Assembly (NCBI RefSeq): GCF_015709525.1
Contig: NZ_JADNRA010000031.1
Location: 124,001-188,000, forward strand
Reading direction: 5' to 3'
Length of the DNA stretch: 64,000 bases
From: Methylocystis sp. L43
Lineage (GTDB): Bacteria > Pseudomonadota > Alphaproteobacteria > Rhizobiales > Beijerinckiaceae
Shown: positions 18,488 to 28,811 of the stretch, piece after piece
Layout of the letters: the number at the start of each line of letters is the position of its first letter
Numbering within the stretch: the first letter of the stretch is position 1
Program-made: the position numbers and the translations under genes
The notes under the pieces: generated by a model
Told to the model about the DNA's origin: nothing
What the model saw: only the letters and a program-made list of their open reading frames with translations
Database searches by the model: none

Positions 18488-18500
18488 ACCTGGGTCCGAT

Positions 18501-20195
18501 ATGAGCTGGAGGGCGCCTCAAATATTCCGGCCGTTGCTCAACCCGCATTGGGGAGACCGCCTTGTTCTTCTGCTGGAAAGGCCGAAGGCGAGTTCGAAGG
18601 GCAGGGCGGCGGCGCTGGGGCTTCTGGTTGCCGCGTTTCTTTCCGGCTGCGCTGTAGGCCCCGACTTTGCTGCGCCCAATGCACCCCTGGGCGCGGGCTA
18701 TGCGGTAGGCAAGCCTTCTAACATCACCCAGTCGGCGGCCATCGCGGGCGGCGGCGCACAAAGGCTCGTTCCTGGCCGCGACATTCCGGGGGAATGGTGG
18801 CGACTGTTCCGCTCGAAGCAGATTTCGGCGCTCGTGACCGAGGCGGTCAACAATCATCCGAACATCGCGGCCGCGGAAGCGGCGCTTCGCCAGGCGCGCG
18901 AGACCACGGAAGCCGATGCGGCGTCCTTCTTTCCGTCGGCCACTCTGACCCAGAGCGTGGCGCGCACGCAAATGACGACGGCGCAATTCGGCGGCTTCTC
19001 GCAAAGCTCCTCGTCGAGCGGATCGCAAGGCTCGTCGTCGAGCGGGGCGACGGCGCTCCTTTATACGCTGCATAATTCGAATGTCGCCGTGTCGTTCACG
19101 CCCGACGTCTTCGGCAAGACGACGCGCACGGTTGAGAGCGATTTCGCCGCGGCCGAGTATCAGCGATTCCAGCTTGAGGCGACCTATCTGGCGCTGGCCG
19201 CCAATGTGGTGACCGCTGCGATCGCCGATTCCTCCTACGCCTCGCAGATCAAGGTCACGCGCGATCTCATCGCCGCCTATCAGAAGCAACTCGACATATT
19301 GCAAAAGCGCTTCGAGCTCGGCGCCGTGAGCGCGGCCGACGTGGTGTCGGAAAAGGCGCTCGTCGCTCAGGCGCAAGCGACGCTGCCGCCGCTCGAAAAA
19401 GCGCGCGCGCAGACGCGCAATCAGCTCATGGCCTATCTCGGCCGCTTTCCCAATGACGATAAGGGCGAAGCGATCGACATTGAGCATCTGCATCTACCGC
19501 GGGATCTGCCGCTCAGCTTGCCGTCTAATCTGGTGCGCCAGCGCCCGGACGTTCTTTCGGCGGAGGCTCAGTTGCATCAGGCGAGCGCCAATGTCGGCGT
19601 CGCCACGGCAAATATGCTGCCGCAGCTGACGTTGACGGGCAATGGCGGCAGTCAGGCGTCGAATTTCGCGCAATTGTTCTTGCCGCAAACCTCGGTCTAC
19701 AATCTTGCGACGCAGCTCTCCGGCCAGGCGTTCGACGCCGGCAAATTATTCCATCAGCGCGAGGCGAAGCTGGCCGCGCTGGAACAGGCGGAAGCGCAAT
19801 ATCGCGCCACCGTGATCAGCGCCTTCCAGAATGTCGCCAACGCCTTGCAGTCGATCAAGCATGACGCGGCGACGCTGCGTGCGCAGGTTGCGGCGGAAAA
19901 GGCCGCCGCCGAAAGCCTGGATATTTCGCAAGCCCAATATTTGGCGGGCTCGACGACCTATCCGACGGTGCTCAACGCCGCGCAGACCCTGCTCAACGCC
20001 CGTCTCAATCGCGTCCAGGCGCAGGCGGCGCGCTTCTCGGATACCGCGGCGCTGATGCAGGCGCTCGGCGGCGGGTGGTGGAATCGCCTCGACGAGACGC
20101 CGGCGTCGCTTCCCAAACCCACTGACCTCGTTTCAACCCTGCCGATCGCAGCGGCGATACGCGCCGAGGCTGAGGAGCGCTCCCGTGCCCGTTAA
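18501..20195 (+). CDS. RND efflux outer-membrane lipoprotein (NodT/OprM family)
   Basis: The 564-residue protein is an outer-membrane factor of tripartite efflux. A lipoprotein signal ends in the lipobox LSGC, followed by AVGPDFAAP, the typical mature start. Two long OEP repeats follow, with motifs such as NNHPNIAAAEAALRQAR and RQRPDVLSAEAQLHQASANV. An insert rich in serine and glycine (SSSSGSQGSSSSG) lies near residue 175. The frame is open to 18402, but that would place the start upstream of the promoter, so the ATG at 18501 is preferred; an even later start nearer the signal peptide is possible. It forms the exit duct for the adaptor and pump encoded next. Confidence 0.92.
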   Translation: MSWRAPQIFRPLLNPHWGDRLVLLLERPKASSKGRAAALGLLVAAFLSGCAVGPDFAAPNAPLGAGYAVGKPSNITQSAAIAGGGAQRLVPGRDIPGEWWRLFRSKQISALVTEAVNNHPNIAAAEAALRQARETTEADAASFFPSATLTQSVARTQMTTAQFGGFSQSSSSSGSQGSSSSGATALLYTLHNSNVAVSFTPDVFGKTTRTVESDFAAAEYQRFQLEATYLALAANVVTAAIADSSYASQIKVTRDLIAAYQKQLDILQKRFELGAVSAADVVSEKALVAQAQATLPPLEKARAQTRNQLMAYLGRFPNDDKGEAIDIEHLHLPRDLPLSLPSNLVRQRPDVLSAEAQLHQASANVGVATANMLPQLTLTGNGGSQASNFAQLFLPQTSVYNLATQLSGQAFDAGKLFHQREAKLAALEQAEAQYRATVISAFQNVANALQSIKHDAATLRAQVAAEKAAAESLDISQAQYLAGSTTYPTVLNAAQTLLNARLNRVQAQAARFSDTAALMQALGGGWWNRLDETPASLPKPTDLVSTLPIAAAIRAEAEERSRAR

Positions 20196-21366
20196 CACGC
20201 TTTTGCAAGACCGTCTCGGATCGATGTTCAAGCCCATGATGATCATGCTGGCGATCGTCGCCCTCGTGTTCGCAGGCCTTTACGGTTTCGTCAGTTTCCG
20301 CTCGATGATGATCGGGCGGTTCCTCGCCTCCATGGCCAATCCGCCGCAGACCGTGTCGGTGACGACGGCCGCCTATCGGGAATGGCGCCCGAAGTTTTCC
20401 GCCATCGGCACATTCCGCGCCGTCAATGGCGCGGACCTCTCGCTCGAAACCTCCGGCATCGTTGAGAAGATCCACTTCCAGTCGGGCGAGGACATCAAGG
20501 CGGGGCAAATTCTCATCGAGCTGCGCAAGGATACGGACAACGCCCGGCTCGAAGCCTTGAAAGCCACCGCGGAGCTCAACGCCATCAACCTGCGCCGCGA
20601 CCAGTCGCAGCTCAAAATCCGCGCCGCGAGTCAGGCGACTGTGGATACGGACATCGCCAATCTGCGAAGCGCCAACGCCCAGGTCGTTCAGCAGGAGGCG
20701 GTGATCGCGCAAAAAACCCTGCTCGCGCCCTTCGCCGGAAGGCTCGGCATCCGTCAGATCGATCTTGGCCAATATATCGGCGCCGGAACGGTGATCGTGA
20801 CCTTGCAGGCGCTCGATCCGATCTTTCTCGACTTTGTCCTGCCGCAGCAGGACTTGAATGGCGTCTCGGTCGGACAAACCATCGCCGCGACGGTCGACGC
20901 CTTTCCCGGCCAGAGCTTTACGGGCAAGATCGACGCCATCAGCTCCAAGGTGGATCTCGCAAGCCGCAACGTGCAGATCCGCGCGAGCCTCGCCAATGCC
21001 GAACGCAAGCTGCGGCCCGGCATGTTCGCTTCGGTGGAAATCGCGACCGGCAAGCCCCAGCGCCTCATCACGCTGCCGCAAACGGCGATCGTCTACGCGC
21101 CTTTCGGCAATTCGGTGTTCCTTGCGCAAAAAAGCAAGGAGAGCGCCGATAAGAAGGCGCCGCAAAGCCCCGGGCTTGTCGCGCATCAAGCCTTCGTTCG
21201 GCTCGGCGAGACGCGCGGCGACGAAGTCTCGGTGCTTGAAGGGGTGCCCGAAGGCGCCACGGTCGTCACGGCGGGTCAGGTCAAGCTGCGCAACGGCGCG
21301 CCGCTCGCCCTTTCGCAAGAGCCGTCACCGCCTGTCGACGCCTATCCCAAGCCCCTGGATCAGTGA
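20185..21366 (+). CDS. RND efflux periplasmic adaptor (MexA/AcrA-type)
   Basis: The 393-residue protein has an N-terminal membrane anchor (~14-35) rather than a lipobox, then the HlyD-type lipoyl, hairpin and beta-barrel domains (GEDIKAGQILIEL, APFAGRLGIRQIDLGQYI, RPGMFASVEI). The GTG start at 20185 overlaps the outer-membrane factor gene by 11 bp; an ATG at 20224 would remove 13 residues and remain plausible. It bridges the RND pump to the outer-membrane channel. A short hairpin of ~70 residues suggests the MdtA-like subgroup. Confidence 0.92.
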   Translation: MPVNTLLQDRLGSMFKPMMIMLAIVALVFAGLYGFVSFRSMMIGRFLASMANPPQTVSVTTAAYREWRPKFSAIGTFRAVNGADLSLETSGIVEKIHFQSGEDIKAGQILIELRKDTDNARLEALKATAELNAINLRRDQSQLKIRAASQATVDTDIANLRSANAQVVQQEAVIAQKTLLAPFAGRLGIRQIDLGQYIGAGTVIVTLQALDPIFLDFVLPQQDLNGVSVGQTIAATVDAFPGQSFTGKIDAISSKVDLASRNVQIRASLANAERKLRPGMFASVEIATGKPQRLITLPQTAIVYAPFGNSVFLAQKSKESADKKAPQSPGLVAHQAFVRLGETRGDEVSVLEGVPEGATVVTAGQVKLRNGAPLALSQEPSPPVDAYPKPLDQ

Positions 21367-21382
21367 ACGGAGATTTCGCAAG

Positions 21383-24300
21383 ATGCGTTTCACCGACATT
21401 TTCGTGCGCCGTCCGGTGCTCGCCACGGTGGTGAGCCTGCTGATCTTGGTGCTTGGCCTCAGATCGCTGGCGACTTTGCCCGTGCTGCAATACCCGCGCA
21501 CGCAAAACGCCGTCGTCACGGTGATGACGTACTATTTTGGCGCCGATCCGGCGACCGTCGCCGGTTTCGTCACGACGCCGCTCGAAAACGCCATCGCGCA
21601 GGCGAACGGCATCGACTATCTCACCTCGACGAGTCAGATCGGGGTGAGCACGATCACCGCCAATCTGCGCCTGAACTATGATTCCGGCAAGGCGCTGACC
21701 GAGATCAGCACCAAGGTCGATTCGGTGCTCAACCAATTGCCGCAGACCGTCCAGCGTCCTGTCATCACCGTCAAGATCGGCCAAACGACCGACGCCATGT
21801 ACCTTGGCTTCAACAGCGACATCCTCACGCCGAGCCAGGTGACGGACTATCTCATCCGCGTCGTGCAGCCGCGTTTGCAATCGGTGCCGGGCGTGCAGAC
21901 GGCGGAGCTTATCGGCGGCAAGACTTTTGCGCTCAGAGCCTGGCTCGATCCGGTGAAGCTCGCCGCCTATGGGCTCACCGCCAGCGAAGTGGCGGCGTCC
22001 CTCCAGAGCAATGACTATATCGCCGGCCTCGGCTCGACCAAGGGCCAATGGGTTCAGGTCAATCTCTCGGCGGCGACGTCGCTCCATTCACTCGAGGAGT
22101 TTCGTAACCTCGTCGTCAAGCAGGTGAACGGCGCCAATGTGAAGCTGCGCGACGTCGCCAATGTCACGCTCGGCGCCGACGATTATGAATCCTCGGTGTC
22201 GTTCGACGGCAAGCAGGCGGTCTATATCGGCATTCTCGTGGCGCCGAACGCGAATTTGCTCGATGTCGTCAAAGGCGTCAAAGACGCCTATCCCGACATT
22301 GTCAAAGCGCTGCCCCAAGGCTTGAACAGCGAGATTGTCTACGACACGACGAATTTCGTGAACAGCTCCATCGACGAGGTGATTCACACGCTGATCGAAG
22401 CGGTCCTCATCGTCACCGCCGTCGTCTTCGTGTTTTTGGGATCATGGCGCTCGGTGCTGATCCCGATCATGGCAATTCCGCTTTCGCTCATCGGCTCGCT
22501 GACGTTTCTCCTCGCTCTCGGCTTCTCGATCAATCTGCTGACGCTTCTCGCGCTGGTGCTGGCGATCGGCCTCGTGGTCGACGACGCGATCATCGTCGTC
22601 GAAAACGTGAACCGGCATCTCGGAGAAGGCCTGACGCCTGTCGACGCCGCGCTGCTGGCCGCGCGGGAGCTCGCGGGGCCGATTATCGCGATGACGATCG
22701 TGCTGATCGCCGTCTATGTGCCGATCGGCTTTCAGGGCGGCCTCACCGGCGCGCTCTTCGTCGAATTCGCTTTCACTCTGGCGGCGGCGGTCACCGTGTC
22801 GGGCATTGTCGCGCTCACTTTGTCGCCGGTGAGCTGCGCTTTGGCGCTCAAGGCCCCTGAGCGGGGGAAGCAGACGCTTGAGTCTCGCATCGTCGGCTAC
22901 ATCGACGCGCGGATGGACGCCGTCCGGGACAGCTATCACCGCCTGCTGGACTCCTCTCTCAATTACGTGCCGGTGACGCTCGTCTTCGGCGGGCTGGTGC
23001 TTTCGAGCATCTATTGGCTCTACGCCAGCGCCAAGAGCGAACTCGCGCCAAACGAGGATCAGGGCATCATTCTGGCGCAGGCGACTCCGGCGCCAAACGC
23101 CACTCTCCAGCAAAAGCTGTACTACGCCGATCAGGCATATAAAATCATCGCCAAGCACCCAGAGACCGACAGCGTGTTCCAGATCAATTCGCCGGCGGCG
23201 AATCTGACCGGCGTGGTGCTCAAGCCCGCGGATGAGCGCAAGGTCGGCGCGGAGGCCTTGCAGCATATGCTCCAGCAGGAGCTGAGCGCCGTTGCGGGCG
23301 TGCGCTTCGTCGCCTTCCAGCCGCCGCCGCTCCCCGGCTCGATGGGCTTGCCGATTCAATTCGTGTTCCAGAGCACCGACCCTTTCGAGAAGATGGACGG
23401 CATCTCCCGCGAATTCTTGTCGAAAGCTCTGGCGACGGGAAAGTTCATGTTCCTCGACACCGATCTCAAGATCGACCAGCCGCAGTTGTCGCTTGTCATC
23501 GACCGGGAAAAGACCGCGCAACTCGGCCTGAGAATGATCGACGTCGGCGGGGCGCTCACCACCGCGCTGAGCGGCGGCTATACGCAATATTTCGGGCTCG
23601 CCGGCCGTTCGTACAAAGTCATTCCGCAGGTCGCCCAACGGTTTCGACTAAATCCGGATCAGATCTTGAATTATTACATCAAGACGGCGGACGGCTCCTT
23701 GGCGCCGCTTTCGACCGTCGCCAAGCTCGAAACCGCGATCGTTCCCGAGTCACTCAATCATTTCCAGCAGATTAATTCGGTGACGATTTCTGGCGTGGCC
23801 GCGCCGGGCGTCATCGCCGGCGAGGCGCTCGACGCGCTGAAAGAGGTCGCGCGCCAAGCGTTGCCCGCGACCTATACGATCGACTATGCCGGACCCTCGC
23901 GTCAGTTCTTTCAGGAGTCGAGCGGCTTCGCGGTGACGTTTGGCTTCGCCCTCATCATCATCTTTCTGGCGCTGGCCGCGCAATTCGAGAGCTTCCGCGA
24001 TCCGCTGATCATTCTCGTATCCGTCCCAATGTCGATCGCCGGCGCGCTGGTTTTCATCATGCTCGGCTTTGGCGGCGCGAGCATCAATATTTACACGCAG
24101 GTCGGTCTGGTGACGTTGATGGGGCTGATCAGCAAACACGGCATTCTGATCGTGGAGTTCGCCAATGAATTGCAGCACGGCGGCATGTCGAAACGGGAAG
24201 CGATCCTGCAGGCCACGTCCATTCGCCTGCGTCCGATCCTTATGACCACCGCGGCGATGGTGCTCGGCGTCTTGCCGCTCGTCATGGCGGCGGGCGCGGG

Positions 24301-24466
24301 CGCGGCGTCGCGCTTCAACATGGGTCTGGTGATAGCGTCGGGCCTTTCCATCGGCACCCTGTTCACGCTGTTTGTTCTGCCCGCAGTCTATCTCGTGCTC
24401 GCGGCGGACCATTCAGGGTTAGGAAAGAAGGCCGCGCTCGATCTTGTGTCGCCAGCGCATCCATAA
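21383..24466 (+). CDS. RND multidrug efflux pump (HAE1 family, AcrB/MdtB-like)
   Basis: The 1027-residue protein begins MRFTDIFVRRPVLATVVSLL, the canonical RND N-terminus, with twelve membrane spans and two large periplasmic loops. The proton-relay aspartates Asp400 and Asp401 are present in GLVVDDAIIVVENV. The C-terminal half contains the conserved GLISKHGILIVEFANELQ segment. The frame is open upstream to 20858, but that stretch is the adaptor gene read out of frame; GGAGA lies before the ATG at 21383. It uses proton flow to export hydrophobic or amphiphilic compounds with the two preceding proteins, probably under TetR control. Confidence 0.95.
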   Translation: MRFTDIFVRRPVLATVVSLLILVLGLRSLATLPVLQYPRTQNAVVTVMTYYFGADPATVAGFVTTPLENAIAQANGIDYLTSTSQIGVSTITANLRLNYDSGKALTEISTKVDSVLNQLPQTVQRPVITVKIGQTTDAMYLGFNSDILTPSQVTDYLIRVVQPRLQSVPGVQTAELIGGKTFALRAWLDPVKLAAYGLTASEVAASLQSNDYIAGLGSTKGQWVQVNLSAATSLHSLEEFRNLVVKQVNGANVKLRDVANVTLGADDYESSVSFDGKQAVYIGILVAPNANLLDVVKGVKDAYPDIVKALPQGLNSEIVYDTTNFVNSSIDEVIHTLIEAVLIVTAVVFVFLGSWRSVLIPIMAIPLSLIGSLTFLLALGFSINLLTLLALVLAIGLVVDDAIIVVENVNRHLGEGLTPVDAALLAARELAGPIIAMTIVLIAVYVPIGFQGGLTGALFVEFAFTLAAAVTVSGIVALTLSPVSCALALKAPERGKQTLESRIVGYIDARMDAVRDSYHRLLDSSLNYVPVTLVFGGLVLSSIYWLYASAKSELAPNEDQGIILAQATPAPNATLQQKLYYADQAYKIIAKHPETDSVFQINSPAANLTGVVLKPADERKVGAEALQHMLQQELSAVAGVRFVAFQPPPLPGSMGLPIQFVFQSTDPFEKMDGISREFLSKALATGKFMFLDTDLKIDQPQLSLVIDREKTAQLGLRMIDVGGALTTALSGGYTQYFGLAGRSYKVIPQVAQRFRLNPDQILNYYIKTADGSLAPLSTVAKLETAIVPESLNHFQQINSVTISGVAAPGVIAGEALDALKEVARQALPATYTIDYAGPSRQFFQESSGFAVTFGFALIIIFLALAAQFESFRDPLIILVSVPMSIAGALVFIMLGFGGASINIYTQVGLVTLMGLISKHGILIVEFANELQHGGMSKREAILQATSIRLRPILMTTAAMVLGVLPLVMAAGAGAASRFNMGLVIASGLSIGTLFTLFVLPAVYLVLAADHSGLGKKAALDLVSPAHP

Positions 24467-24692
24467 ATACGGTCGGAGATCGTTGTTAAAGAGGATCCAT
24501 GAACATGTTGCGTAAGGCTGACGCGACTCGCCGACCACTATCTATCTCGTCAACGTCGTTACATGCGTGACATGGAGCCTAATCTCGTTGCGCGAGATCG
24601 GCTTCGCAAAACCACGCCTGGCGGACGCGGTGGCTGCGAGGAAAAGTTGAAGCGCGAGCGTCTTGCCACATGGAAAAACGTTGGACTGCAAA

Positions 24693-26084
24693 TCAGGAGG
24701 GGACCGACTCAGCGTCGGTCTGATAGGCGTCATTCAGAATAAGATGTGCGAGACTGCGTGCAGAATCGTCCCAGGAATAAACAGGCATTTTTTCTTTTTC
24801 GATCGGTTCTCGATAGAGCTTCTCGATTTTGTCGGCCAAGTCGATCGAGTCGAGTAAATTGAAATAGCGGACGTGATCTCCGCCAGTTTCGTGGAACACG
24901 GGCAAATCCGAGGCGATAACGGGAACTCCGTAATGACCCGCTTCAACAAGCGGGAGGCCAAATCCTTCGATCATTGACGGATAAACCAATGCGCGCGCAT
25001 GGGCGTAGCAGTGATGAAGATCGGCGTCGCTCGCCTTATCGAGCCATAGGAGGCGTCGGCCAAATTCGCAGTGTTGTTTGATCCGATGTTCGAGAGATTC
25101 GCTTTGCCAGCCTGCTCGACCAATAATGACGTAACGGGCGTCGATCCCGCGCGACCAAAGACGTTCGAACGCGTCAAGCGCTATCGGATAGCATTTTCGG
25201 GGTTCAAGAGTGCCTACGCTTAGAAAGTAAGGCGTTTCGCTTGTCGTCACAATTTTGGCCTCGGAAGAAGTTTCGGAATCATCTTTGTCGTCGAAATCCG
25301 CGCCCAGTCGCCACCAGCCGATGCGAAGATGCGGCTTTGTGGCGAGGTCTTTGCGAGCGACGTAAGCGACGAAATTCATCGCAGTGCTCTTTGAGACGCA
25401 TATGATGCGATCGCTTTTCAGCACGAGTTTTTCGAACCACTCGCTGAATTCCTCAGTCATTCGCGGGGTGACGCTGAGCGGATGGATCAAGGGGATCAGG
25501 TCGTGCAGGACAGTTATGAGCTGTCCGTCGACATCGGTGAGACGCTGAATGAGCGGCAGATGTTCCGAAAGCATGCCCCAGCTTGCGTCGAGGAGCATGA
25601 ATTTGTCGCCTTCCCTGAACGTAATCGAGGTCGGGAGCAGCGGATGATCGTAGTAGGGAAGAAGTTCACCATTTTCGACAACTACGGGAAGTGCAAATCG
25701 ATCTCGGATCGATCTCTTGGCTATTTCGCGAACGACGCGCTGAACGCCGGTTTTCCCGCCGACGCGGAGCGTTGGCGTAACATCAATGAAGACACGGCAA
25801 GATCTGGCCGAGGCGAGCGTGTCGTCCGAGGCGAGTTCTTTTGGCAAAAGAGGTCGACGCCTTTGTCTCGAGCGATCCTGAGTGCTCGATCCATCGTGCA
25901 GATGGCCAAGTCCGAGTTGCTTGGTCACGGTCCAGTAGAGTTCTCTCAATTTGAAATAGGCGAAAGCGGTTACTGGATCGAGCGCATCCGCCATGCGTCT
26001 GCGTTGGATCTCGAGGTTCTCTAGCTGAATCTGCGACGCGAGAAAAAGGGCGACCTCGCTTTCGTGTTCAATTGGCTGCTGCAT
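24693..26084 (-). CDS. Glycosyltransferase family 4 (envelope/exopolysaccharide type)
   Basis: The 463-residue protein is a GT-B glycosyltransferase. The C-terminal donor domain shows FLSVGTLEPRKCYPIALDAF and the EGFGLPLVEAGHYGVPVIAS block with the E-x7-E pattern of GT4 enzymes. The first ~100 residues are an extra, partly helical N-terminal extension. No membrane segment is apparent. The gene is 125 bp from a second GT4 gene on the same strand, and the pair lies next to a two-component system, suggesting a small surface-glycan locus. The sugar and acceptor cannot be read from sequence. Base composition is somewhat lower in GC than the flanking housekeeping genes. Confidence 0.85.
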   Translation of the reverse strand: MQQPIEHESEVALFLASQIQLENLEIQRRRMADALDPVTAFAYFKLRELYWTVTKQLGLGHLHDGSSTQDRSRQRRRPLLPKELASDDTLASARSCRVFIDVTPTLRVGGKTGVQRVVREIAKRSIRDRFALPVVVENGELLPYYDHPLLPTSITFREGDKFMLLDASWGMLSEHLPLIQRLTDVDGQLITVLHDLIPLIHPLSVTPRMTEEFSEWFEKLVLKSDRIICVSKSTAMNFVAYVARKDLATKPHLRIGWWRLGADFDDKDDSETSSEAKIVTTSETPYFLSVGTLEPRKCYPIALDAFERLWSRGIDARYVIIGRAGWQSESLEHRIKQHCEFGRRLLWLDKASDADLHHCYAHARALVYPSMIEGFGLPLVEAGHYGVPVIASDLPVFHETGGDHVRYFNLLDSIDLADKIEKLYREPIEKEKMPVYSWDDSARSLAHLILNDAYQTDAESVPS

Positions 26085-26209
26085 CTTGCTCTTCTCTGGA
26101 GTATGCGCCGAATGCGCGGACGCGCCGCTTCAGAAGATTGGGGGGGCTTTGATATTGCTTTTCTGCGCCGCCGCGTTTCGCGGCGAGAGAGGGCGGCGAC
26201 TGCATCGGC

Positions 26210-27466
26210 TCACTTCGTTTGCAAACGAGCCATTAATTTGCTTGCGACGTCGCCAAGCCGGCTCGCATAACGCTCAGATGAGTATTTCTCTTCGTACAAT
26301 GCGCGCGTATCGCTCGTCATCGGATCGCTTCGTTCACTCATCCCGGGACGCTTCATCATGGCGGCGGCGAATTCTCTGGCGTCGTCTGCGATGAACACGT
26401 TGCGAAGCTGTGACGGATCGATCCCCATTCCCCTGAAAGCCTTCGATGTCGCAACGATCGGCAGTCCGCTGGAGAGTGCTTCCACGGTTTTGATCGAAAG
26501 GCCGTGCCCTTCTCGGGTCGGGAGGAGAATTAAAGCTGCATCGGCGTAGGCAGACTGTATTTCAGCTACTCTGCCACGGAAGAGATGGCGATGCTCTTTA
26601 TACAGTACTGTGTCACGGCTCTTCACGCCATCGGCGATATCGCCAAAAATTGAAATCGATAGTTCAGGCACGCGCGGTACGATATACTTTAAAAACCAGC
26701 GAACGCTGATGTAGTTGGCCGCGTTGTTTCCTGCGACGAAGATCGCGCGGTCGCCATTGGCGCGAGGATGCGCGGAGGCTATCGAGGGATAGATCAGTTC
26801 GTGTTGAGCCAGAGGCAAAAGCTGCTCGAACGCCGCATGCTCCTCCGAATTCAAGTGAATGCAAATGTCGGCGCGCTTGATCCACTCGAGTTCGACGGCA
26901 AGCATGCTCCTATAGCCGGCGTAAGGCGGAATGCTAAACCCAGCGCGATTGCGGAGCTCGTATTGGCGAGCCTGAATGTCGTGCGTGTCGAGCACGACGG
27001 GAATACGGCGCATCGCGCGCATTTTCTCGACGAAAGGCTGTACAAAGAAGTGGTTGGCGTGAATCAGGTCGATAGCGTTCGTATCGAGCGCTTCGGGAAG
27101 GGGCGCGCGCTTCACCAGCTCCACCAGCCAGGTTGCCTGGTCGCCATGCGTTAAGGGCCACCAGCCGTCCTTCAGGAGCGTGGTCTTGAAGAGGTCGGGG
27201 ATGGTGGCGGACGATTCATATCTCTCGTCGGCGGCGAGGTCCTGACTATGAAGCCTGTACTCTTTCCAGCGTGCGCCGCGGCCAACGGAGGGCGTGACAT
27301 CGTCCATAAGCGCGATGGAAAGCACACGCGCTCCGAGTTTTTTGTAGGCGCTTATTTGACTAGCGATAACCTGATGCGTTCCGCAGGAATGCCACGCAGG
27401 ATGCACGACGGCGACTGTTTTTCCTGATAGCGCGGCGCGACCTGGACCTAATTGATGTATCGACAT
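26210..27466 (-). CDS. Glycosyltransferase family 4-like protein
   Basis: The 418-residue protein has a GT-B layout: an N-terminal half with AVVHPAWHSCGTHQV and IDLIHANHFFVQP, and a C-terminal half with IFVAGNNAANYISVRWFLKYI, ILLPTREGHGLSIKTVEALSSGLPIVATS and GMGID. The REGHGLSIKTVEAL segment matches the donor-binding motif of GT4 enzymes. It is probably cotranscribed with the neighbouring GT4 gene downstream. A role in modifying surface polysaccharide or lipid is inferred from family and context only. Confidence 0.82.
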   Translation of the reverse strand: MSIHQLGPGRAALSGKTVAVVHPAWHSCGTHQVIASQISAYKKLGARVLSIALMDDVTPSVGRGARWKEYRLHSQDLAADERYESSATIPDLFKTTLLKDGWWPLTHGDQATWLVELVKRAPLPEALDTNAIDLIHANHFFVQPFVEKMRAMRRIPVVLDTHDIQARQYELRNRAGFSIPPYAGYRSMLAVELEWIKRADICIHLNSEEHAAFEQLLPLAQHELIYPSIASAHPRANGDRAIFVAGNNAANYISVRWFLKYIVPRVPELSISIFGDIADGVKSRDTVLYKEHRHLFRGRVAEIQSAYADAALILLPTREGHGLSIKTVEALSSGLPIVATSKAFRGMGIDPSQLRNVFIADDAREFAAAMMKRPGMSERSDPMTSDTRALYEEKYSSERYASRLGDVASKLMARLQTK

Positions 27467-27512
27467 CCCGACGATCCCCTTTGGGCGTCAAGGTCGAACT
27501 CTCAGGGGACAT

Positions 27513-28811
27513 TTATTTGCTCGATTCGTTTCGATTTGTTTCGAGGTCGGTTTTGGGCAGCGACACTCTCGCGATGAGGCCGCCGCCGGTTCGCTCATCC
27601 AACGTCAGGCGTCCGCAGTGGGCTTCGACGATGGCCCGCGCGATCGCCAGGCCGAGCCCGAAGCCTTCGTTTGTGTTCGAGGACGCGCCTGCGTCTCCTC
27701 GCTCGAAAGGTTCGAGCATCAATTCCCTCTTTGCCTGAGGAATGCCCGGACCACTGTCGACGACCTCGACGACCGCCGCGTCATCGCTTTCGATCAGCCT
27801 GACTTCGGGCCTTTCTCCGTATTTGACAGCATTGTCTATGAGGTTGGAGAACGCGCGTTGCAGATCGTCCGGGCTACCCAGAACGTTGACGTGATCCACT
27901 CCGTCGTAGCGTGCATGGGCGCCCACATCGACGAACTGATCGACAATCGCCTGCAACAGGCTCGCCAGATCCAGCGCGACGACCTCCTGCTGGAAACCAC
28001 CGCGCAGATAGTCGAGGCAGCCGCCGACCATAGCCTCCATCTGGTCGAGGTCCCGCAGCAGTTTCGCTTTCGTGTCGCTGCTTTCAATATATTCGGCGCG
28101 AAGACGCATCCGCGTGATGGGCGTCCGAAGATCATGGCTGACCGACGTCAGCATTCGCGTTCGCTGCGAGGCCATTTCGGCGATGCGACGCTGCATGCGG
28201 TTGAAGGCTCGCGTCGCCTTTCGGACCTCTTCGGGTCCGGTCTCCGCGAGCTGCGCCGGCACGCTGTCAAGTCCGAAGGATTCGGCGGCGTTCGCGAATT
28301 TCGTGAGGGGGCGCGTCAGCGACAGCGCGGCCCATAGGGAGAATATGAACAAGCTCACCGCGACGAAGCCCAGGGTGACGATCGCGAACCGTGGAAACCC
28401 GGGAGGCCGGATCGGGGCGTCGAGCAGGAATTGCTGCCCATCGTGCAACGACCCGCTAAATCGCTTGTTGTCATCGTGCGCTGCGATCTCGACTCCAACG
28501 GGGAGGCGAAAACGAAAATAAACTGGCTGCGCCCCGTTGCGCGTGACGACTCCTGGCTCTGAGAGCGCGACGTGAAACCCCGGAAAGTTCTCGTTGAAAC
28601 CTGTTGCGATGGCTGGCCTTTCCGCTGCGGAGGCGGCGTCCAAAGCGGTTAAAGCCGCCACGACAATGGAGGCGCTCAGGTCGCGAGGGTGGCCGGGAGC
28701 GGGTTCGGACAGGAAGATGATCGTCGTCACGGCTGCGTGGAACAGGCCGACGCATAGAAGCAGGAGAAGCGCCAGCTGCACATTGATGTTTCGGAGCGCA
28801 GACATTCTCAC
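27513..28811 (-). CDS. Sensor histidine kinase (EnvZ-like)
   Basis: The 432-residue kinase has a first membrane span at ~12-34, a periplasmic sensing region (~35-140), a second span at ~142-164, a HAMP linker, a HisKA domain with the H-box His226 (SHDLRTPITRM) and an HATPase domain (NLIDNAVKYG, GPGIPQ, GFGLGLAI). The gene is downstream of its regulator with a 4-bp overlap. The signal is unknown. Its downstream neighbours are glycosyltransferases on the same strand, so the pair may control envelope glycan genes. Confidence 0.92.
   Translation of the reverse strand: MRMSALRNINVQLALLLLLCVGLFHAAVTTIIFLSEPAPGHPRDLSASIVVAALTALDAASAAERPAIATGFNENFPGFHVALSEPGVVTRNGAQPVYFRFRLPVGVEIAAHDDNKRFSGSLHDGQQFLLDAPIRPPGFPRFAIVTLGFVAVSLFIFSLWAALSLTRPLTKFANAAESFGLDSVPAQLAETGPEEVRKATRAFNRMQRRIAEMASQRTRMLTSVSHDLRTPITRMRLRAEYIESSDTKAKLLRDLDQMEAMVGGCLDYLRGGFQQEVVALDLASLLQAIVDQFVDVGAHARYDGVDHVNVLGSPDDLQRAFSNLIDNAVKYGERPEVRLIESDDAAVVEVVDSGPGIPQAKRELMLEPFERGDAGASSNTNEGFGLGLAIARAIVEAHCGRLTLDERTGGGLIARVSLPKTDLETNRNESSK

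Noticed and set aside
18402-18500. N-terminal extension of the outer-membrane factor frame
   Set aside because: It spans the predicted promoter and operator, and the encoded sequence is not signal-peptide-like.
20858-21382. Upstream extension of the RND pump frame
   Set aside because: It lies entirely inside the adaptor gene in another frame; the RND N-terminus begins at 21383.
24542-24733. A 63-codon minus-strand frame between the RND pump and the first GT4 gene
   Set aside because: It overlaps the GT4 3' end in another frame and has no ribosome site. The 226-bp gap shows only a 6-bp hairpin at 24584-24600.
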